From an uncultured bacterium (GTDB lineage: Bacteria > Patescibacteriota > Gracilibacteria > Absconditabacterales > Absconditicoccaceae), in the NCBI GenBank assembly GCA_916049765.1, contig CAJZIX010000018.1, positions 1 to 13,702 on the forward strand: a DNA stretch of 13,702 nucleotides. The letters run 5' to 3'. The position numbers were made by a program, and so were the translations under genes. This document shows positions 10,071 through 13,702 of this stretch, piece after piece. Positions within the stretch are counted from its first letter, which is position 1. Each line of letters opens with the position of its first letter. The notes under the pieces were generated by a model. The model had not been told where the DNA came from, searched no databases, and worked only from the letters and a program-made list of their open reading frames with translations.

Positions 10071-10508
10071 ATGAAAGCTGTTTTCCCAAAGAATATAAAA
10101 AAAGGACTCCTCTCAGGACTCAACTTTCCTATCGGTCCGATAACGATTTCTATTGTTCAGCTTTTTATTCTTGCTATTGGGATCGCGATCGCTCTCATCG
10201 TCTTTTCAAGATTCTCGCAAACTTCTAAAGTCGCCGCAAGCTTTTTTGCGATTCTGATTTTTCTTATTTTCGTTATCATTGCTTTTTTTAATATTTCAGA
10301 ATTGAATATTATCGCATTTCTTGCTAAGAGTATCCAAAATCATTTCTTTGATACTACACAAAAATACCAGACCAACTTTAGCAAAACCAGCAAAACAGAC
10401 CTTCTCATACAAAAATTTAAAATCGAAAACAACAAACAAAAGATCGACTACAAAACCAAATTAGAACTCGAAAATATAGATAAAATCGATAGTTCTGGAC
10501 TCCTCTAA
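10071..10508 (+). CDS. Small two-helix membrane protein, PrgI-family-like (type IV secretion component)
   Basis: The gene encodes 145 residues and has no in-frame TGA. Two hydrophobic helices lie at about 27-46 and 54-74, joined by a short loop. The sequence then reads LNIIAFLAKSIQNHFFDTTQ and ends in a lysine- and asparagine-rich tail of about 50 residues. The layout (GPITISIVQLF before helix 1, a helix hairpin, then an amphipathic stretch ending in an aromatic KYQ) resembles PrgI/VirB3-like inner-membrane subunits that accompany VirB4 ATPases. The match is by pattern, not by a diagnostic motif. The large secretion-type ATPase upstream supports it. It has its own promoter, and the exchanger gene begins 25 bases after its stop. 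If it is not PrgI-like, it is an unassigned two-helix membrane protein. Confidence 0.6.
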   Translation: MKAVFPKNIKKGLLSGLNFPIGPITISIVQLFILAIGIAIALIVFSRFSQTSKVAASFFAILIFLIFVIIAFFNISELNIIAFLAKSIQNHFFDTTQKYQTNFSKTSKTDLLIQKFKIENNKQKIDYKTKLELENIDKIDSSGLL

Positions 10509-10533
10509 CTTTAACACACTCATATCTTAGGAA

Positions 10534-11499
10534 ATGAATTTCATCACCCTTTTTCTTTTCATCACTGGCTTTCTCTTCCTCGTCAAAGGAGGAGATTTGC
10601 TTGTAGATTGAGCTTCATCATTAGCAAAAAAGTTCTGACTTTCAGATCTCCTGATTGGACTTACGATTGTTGCTTTTTGAACTTCAGCTCCAGAACTCGT
10701 CGTCAATATCCATTCTAGTTTCCAAGGCATCACTGGAATAACTATCGGGAATATCCTCTGAAGTAATATTGCAAATATTCTCCTTATTCTCGGACTTGCT
10801 GCGGCAATCTACCCCATAAAGATAAAACCGACATTTCTCAAAAGAGAGATCATCATCAGTGCAATGGCTACGCTTATTTTTGCAGTCTTTATCAATGATA
10901 TTTGGATTGATGGAAGCAATACTGCTTTCGTTGGAAGAAGCGAAGGGATCACGTTAATCATCTTGCTCGGATTCTTTCTTTATTACCTGTTTGAAACTTC
11001 TCAACAGCAGCAAGCCTCTTCTAAAGCTACTATTCAGATTTTTCCTGTTTGGAAATCCCTCCTCTGGATTGGACTAGGAATTACTGGACTTGTTGTTGGT
11101 GGGAACTGGATTGTCAACTGAGCTGTCGCAATTGCTACACACTTCGGAATCAGCGAAAGAATTATCGGATTAACGATTATTGCGGTAGGGACATCACTCC
11201 CCGAACTTGCAACCTCAGCAGTAGCCGCTTACAAAAAAAACTCTGATATCGCTATCGCCAATGTCATCGGTTCTAATATTTTCAATATTCTCTTTATCTT
11301 AGGGACAAGCGCCTTGATCACTCCGATCCCAAGTATGCCAGGAACCAATACTGATCTCCTCGTCCTTACTCTTGCCACCCTCCTCATCTTCTTTTTTTAT
11401 ATGAGAGGGAAACGCAAAAGAACGATTGAAAAAAAAGAAGGAATCCTGATGCTCCTCCTCTATGTTTGCTATATTAGCTTTCTGATTTTTGGGAAATAG
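10534..11499 (+). CDS. CaCA-family Ca2+/Na+ (or K+/H+-coupled) exchanger, YrbG-like
   Basis: The gene encodes 321 residues of a multi-pass membrane protein with the two inverted alpha repeats of the Ca2+/cation antiporter superfamily. Alpha-1 has GLTIVAFGTSAPEL (42-55) and GNILGSNIANILLILG (72 onward). Alpha-2 has GLTIIAVGTSLPEL (212-225) and NVIGSNIFNILFILG (243 onward). The acidic residues at the ion-binding sites are Glu54 and Glu224. Gly26, Gly35, Gly49, Gly76 and Gly196 are TGA. The matching alpha-2 glycines of the GTS and GSN motifs are ordinary GGN codons, which gives an internal control for UGA = Gly. It exchanges cations across the cytoplasmic membrane; the exact ions cannot be read from the sequence. 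It lies 25 bases after the PrgI-like gene. Its stop codon abuts the stop codon of the convergent nrdG with no base between. Confidence 0.95.
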
Positions 11500-12096
11500 C
11501 TATGAAAAAGCCTTAATCATCGCACTAAACTTCTCCCTTTCTGGACTCTGACGGAAAACTCGCTTAGCTTGATCATCAACCTCGCTTGACCAGACGACTT
11601 CTCCTTTTTTCAAGGTCGCTGGAAGATCAATCACCCTCTGATTTTTAGAACCCCTAAATTTCAAATTCAAATCCAGCAAATCCTGCTCAAACCTTCCATC
11701 AATCAGCACATCCAAACTCCTAAGGATCTGCTCGGTATGTGGCAGATTTGGAAGCATCAATTCACTAATAAATTCATAAGTAAAGCCTGAATAGCACCAA
11801 ATCGTTTTCTCTGGAAGCGCTTTACGAACCTGTGAAATAAGATTTCGGACTTCGGATTGATTTTCTGGAGCGAGGGGCTCCCCTCCAAGCAAGGTCAAAC
11901 CCGTGATATGATCAGCTTTTAGTTTTTTTATAATCTCATCAATCGTCGCCTGCGTAAATTCCTGCCCAAACTTAAAATTCCGAGCCTCAGCATTAAAGCA
12001 TCAGGGGCAAGCGTGATGACAGCCACTCACAAAAAACGAAACCCTAAGTCCAGGTCCATTCGCAGTATCCATGGTTTTTATCGTTCCGTAGTACAT
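11500..12096 (-). CDS. nrdG: Anaerobic ribonucleotide reductase activating protein (radical SAM)
   Basis: NrdG uses a 4Fe-4S cluster and S-adenosylmethionine to make the glycyl radical in NrdD, which enables oxygen-independent deoxyribonucleotide synthesis. The 198 residues start MYYGTIKTMDTANGPG and carry the cluster motif CHHACPGC (Cys26, Cys30, Cys33), followed by the SAM-binding LLGGEPL near 69-75. Gly32, just before the third cysteine, is TGA (12003-12001). A standard-code reading would cut the protein inside its cluster motif. The start ATG (12096-12094) gives the usual NrdG N-terminus. It is somewhat longer than the E. coli enzyme. It lies on the same strand as nrdD but is separated from it by an AT-rich TIR/membrane cassette and a 162-base leader. 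Confidence 0.95.
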
Positions 12097-12258
12097 TTGG
12101 AAAACTAATAACAAAATAATTATTTCTTTTATAAGACTATCTTGTACGAAAAAATAATTAAAAATATTTTTCTAAAGATTACAAGCAATAGAATTGATTG
12201 ATATAATACAATTTCTGACATGTATGAAAAAAATCAAAAATAACATCAATTAGTAATA
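12097..12258. other. AT-rich nrdG leader with two short palindromes
   Basis: This 162-base gap is the longest in the window. It holds two perfect 12-base AT-only palindromes, AAATAATTATTT (12114-12125) and AAAAATATTTTT (12160-12171), and a strong promoter-like pair on the plus strand. I see no NrdR box, no complete FNR dyad and no clear terminator for the TIR gene. nrdG probably has its promoter here on the minus strand, but I could not fix it. Confidence 0.4.
12179..12207 (+). promoter_or_regulatory. Promoter-like pair pointing into the 3' end of the TIR gene
   Basis: TTACAA (12179-12184) and TATAAT (12202-12207) with a 17-base spacer look like a good sigma70 promoter on the plus strand. 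Downstream there is only a 7-codon frame (12220-12243), then the antisense strand of the TIR gene. It could drive an antisense RNA. In DNA this AT-rich it could also be chance. Confidence 0.35.
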
Positions 12259-12756
12259 TTATCGCGTAGATGGCTTATTTTGAATACCATATTCAATCAA
12301 ACATTCAATATGATTTTTAATATCCGAATATACGTTTTCACTTCTTAAGTAACTTGAATCAAAACATTTGATATATTTGGACATTTTTTCTCCATTAAAT
12401 GTCTGTTTATCAAAAGGATTTTCTCATTTGCTATCCTGCACTCCTTCAATATTTTTTAGTTTATGGATGTATATTCCAACAATTCCTTTATCTAACTCGA
12501 GAGCCCTTTTTATCTCATATTGTACCCATTTTCTATTTGCAGTATCCTTCCCAATCAAAACTAGCAAACATGAACGTTTATTCAGTTGCTCATCAATCCA
12601 ATTTTTGATTTTAATCTCTGTTTTTTGTTTTATCTCCTCCCAATCATTATCAGAAAAAGTTGAACTACTATCTACCTTCCCCATGTTGCGAATTTGTGCT
12701 GCCCTCCAATTATCATTATCGTAATGAAAACTAAAGAATACTTGTCTTTTTGCCAT
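12259..12756 (-). CDS. TIR-like domain protein of the MTH538/ThsB type (putative immune signalling enzyme)
   Basis: The gene encodes 165 residues. The start MAKRQVFFSFHYDNDNWRAA and QIRNMG match the N-terminus of the MTH538 TIR-like family, which includes ThsB of Thoeris. A SCLLVLIGKDT strand follows (62-72), then W77 and E81 in NRKWVQYEIKRA, the conserved W-x3-E position where TIR NAD-cleaving enzymes have their catalytic Glu, then GIVGIYIHKLKN. In Thoeris, ThsB senses phage and makes a signal molecule from NAD+ that activates an effector. One TGA (Gly111) lies after the TIR core; the rest of the glycines are GGN. It is 12 bases after the membrane-protein gene and in the same direction. AT content is high (20 of 60 bases GC at 12481-12540). 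Family assignment is fairly sure; enzymatic activity is inferred. Confidence 0.88.
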
Positions 12757-12768
12757 ATTAATAATATT

Positions 12769-13188
12769 TTATAAAGTAAAATAACAATATATAACTACAA
12801 ATATAGATAATAAGGAATACATCGGTCGAATAGTCTTCGAGAAAAAGACCAAAACTATACAATCCTCTTTTCTAAACAATCTCTCAGGATTCATATCAAA
12901 TAAATATTGATCTGACGTTTCTCTATTCTCAATCACCCATTTATATAATTTTCTATATAATCTTTCTTGTTGTAAGAAATACGAATCCAATCACCAAAGA
13001 ATAAGAATTGCAACAAGAGCCATTGCTAATAAACCTAGATAATTATCTTGATTAATTTTATCTAATGCTATAACTCATACAACAAGCATCACAGTCCATC
13101 CTTTAATCGTGAAAGAATTAGTTCACATCCTATTAATAATACTTTGAATAATATCAATTTCTTTAAATAGGATCTCCTTTTTATCCAT
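12769..13188 (-). CDS. Small three-helix membrane protein, putative effector partner of the TIR protein
   Basis: The gene encodes 139 residues with three in-frame TGA codons (Gly22, Gly38, Gly66). An N-terminal amphipathic stretch (KEIDIIQSIINRM) leads into helix 1 at about 28-42. Helix 2 at about 50-68 is followed by a basic, aromatic segment (SYFLQQERLYRKLYKWV). Helix 3 lies at about 120-138. The helical hairpin with flanking amphipathic helices recalls the SLATT and S-4TM membrane effectors that accompany nucleotide-signal immune genes. I cannot name the family and see no ligand-binding domain. The start ATG (13188-13186) is 29 bases after the nrdD stop; the TIR gene begins 12 bases after the stop of this one. 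Base composition is AT-rich (16 of 60 bases GC at 12781-12840). A pore-forming role is inferred from context. Confidence 0.8.
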
Positions 13189-13217
13189 ATTTTCTAAAAT
13201 ATATAATTAAATCATAG

Positions 13218-13702
13218 CTAACTCACATGTAATACTCTCTTTGAAATCTCCTTGGTCTTCCCAAGATTCCAAAAGTTCTCTCCTAAATATCCACAAGTCC
13301 TACGAGTCACATTCATCTTTCTCTGATCTTTGTTATGGCACTGCGGACATTCTCGCTCCATATCGGCATTAACTACGATTTCCCCTTCAAATCCACACTC
13401 ATGGCAATAGTCAGATTTCGTATTAAATTCTGCATACATGATATTGTCATAGATGAAGCGAACAAGTGTTTCCAAGGCTGGAAGGTTTTTCTGCATATTT
13501 GGCACCTCAACATAAGAAATACATCCTCCTGAAGAAATCTTCTGAAACTGTGATTCAAAAGCGAGTTTACTGATTGCATCAATCTTCTCCCTCACATCTA
13601 CATGGTAAGAATTGGTATAGTAGCCCTTATCGGTCACATCTTTGATTTCACCAAACTTTTTCTTATCAATCTTGGCAAAGCGGTAGCAAAGACTTTCCGC
13701 TG
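13218..13702 (-). CDS. nrdD: Anaerobic ribonucleoside-triphosphate reductase NrdD, C-terminal part (runs off the right edge)
   Basis: NrdD reduces ribonucleoside triphosphates to deoxy forms without oxygen, using a glycyl radical installed by NrdG. The last 161 residues or so are visible. They show VTDKGYYTNSYHV, GGCISYVEVPNM, the zinc-binding CHECG and CPQC pairs, and the C-terminal glycyl-radical loop RRTCGYLGENFW, where the Gly after Cys is the radical site and is encoded GGA. The C-terminus ends ISKRVLHVS before TAG at 13220-13218. No TGA occurs in the visible part. Base composition (27 of 60 bases GC at 13321-13380) matches nrdG and not the two genes between them. The frame is open to the window edge. 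Confidence 0.97.
   Translation of the reverse strand, partial: AESLCYRFAKIDKKKFGEIKDVTDKGYYTNSYHVDVREKIDAISKLAFESQFQKISSGGCISYVEVPNMQKNLPALETLVRFIYDNIMYAEFNTKSDYCHECGFEGEIVVNADMERECPQCHNKDQRKMNVTRRTCGYLGENFWNLGKTKEISKRVLHVS

Noticed and set aside
664..11499. Many apparent frame breaks and broken genes (in the hsdR, nuclease, ATPase, CBS and exchanger genes)
   Set aside because: Every break is an in-frame TGA with no shift of frame, and family motifs run through each joint. With UGA = Gly the genes are intact.
5685..11499. UGA read as tryptophan, as in mycoplasmas
   Set aside because: The TGA codons fall on conserved glycines (P-loop, GTSAPE, GSN, PGC), and Trp is encoded by TGG in the same genes.
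12114..12171. Two 12-base AT palindromes upstream of nrdG as operator sites
   Set aside because: They lack the C and G positions of an NrdR box and do not form an FNR dyad. In DNA this AT-rich such palindromes are expected by chance, so I noted them only in the leader description.
1..13702. CRISPR array, tRNA, insertion sequence or attachment site
   Set aside because: No regularly spaced repeats, no cloverleaf with a CCA-like end, no transposase or integrase, and no matching direct repeats at the borders of either AT-rich block were found by eye.

Overview
This window comes from a bacterium that reads UGA as glycine (translation table 25). That code is known from the Candidate Phyla Radiation groups Gracilibacteria (BD1-5) and Absconditabacteria (SR1). 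Read with the standard code, the long genes break into pieces at TGA. Read with UGA = Gly, every piece joins into a full-length, recognisable protein, and the TGA codons fall on glycines fixed by structure: two in the P-loop of the large ATPase (730 and 735), the Gly of the FokI-like PDG motif, the Gly of the first GTSAPE motif of the Ca2+/Na+ exchanger, and the Gly before the third cluster cysteine of NrdG. With this code the window is densely coding, and the longest gap is 162 bases.

Left part (1-5546, all minus strand) is a type I restriction-modification locus in the order hsdR, a large FokI-like nuclease gene, then hsdS, which runs off the left edge. hsdM is not in the window. The nuclease gene and the first target-recognition half of hsdS are strikingly AT-rich. 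hsdR and the conserved central part of hsdS are not, so a block of about 2.9 kb looks imported between them.

Middle part (5685-11499, plus strand) holds a 1154-residue membrane-anchored VirD4/TraG-type ATPase whose N-terminal segment carries two copies of a cysteine-bounded repeat, a protein with a HEPN-like RX4H motif and two CBS-like segments, a small two-helix membrane protein resembling the PrgI family of type IV secretion, and a CaCA-family cation exchanger. The ATPase and the PrgI-like protein suggest a type IV secretion-like or conjugation-like machine at the cell envelope.

Right part (11500-13702, minus strand) is the anaerobic class III ribonucleotide reductase system: nrdD (3' end only, running off the right edge) and nrdG. 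Between them sits a two-gene AT-rich cassette: a 139-residue membrane protein and a 165-residue TIR-like protein of the MTH538/ThsB type. The pairing resembles signalling-plus-membrane-effector antiviral systems such as Thoeris. This cassette and the FokI-like nuclease inside the type I locus are the best candidates for an undescribed defence system here. No tRNA, rRNA, CRISPR array, transposase or integrase was found.
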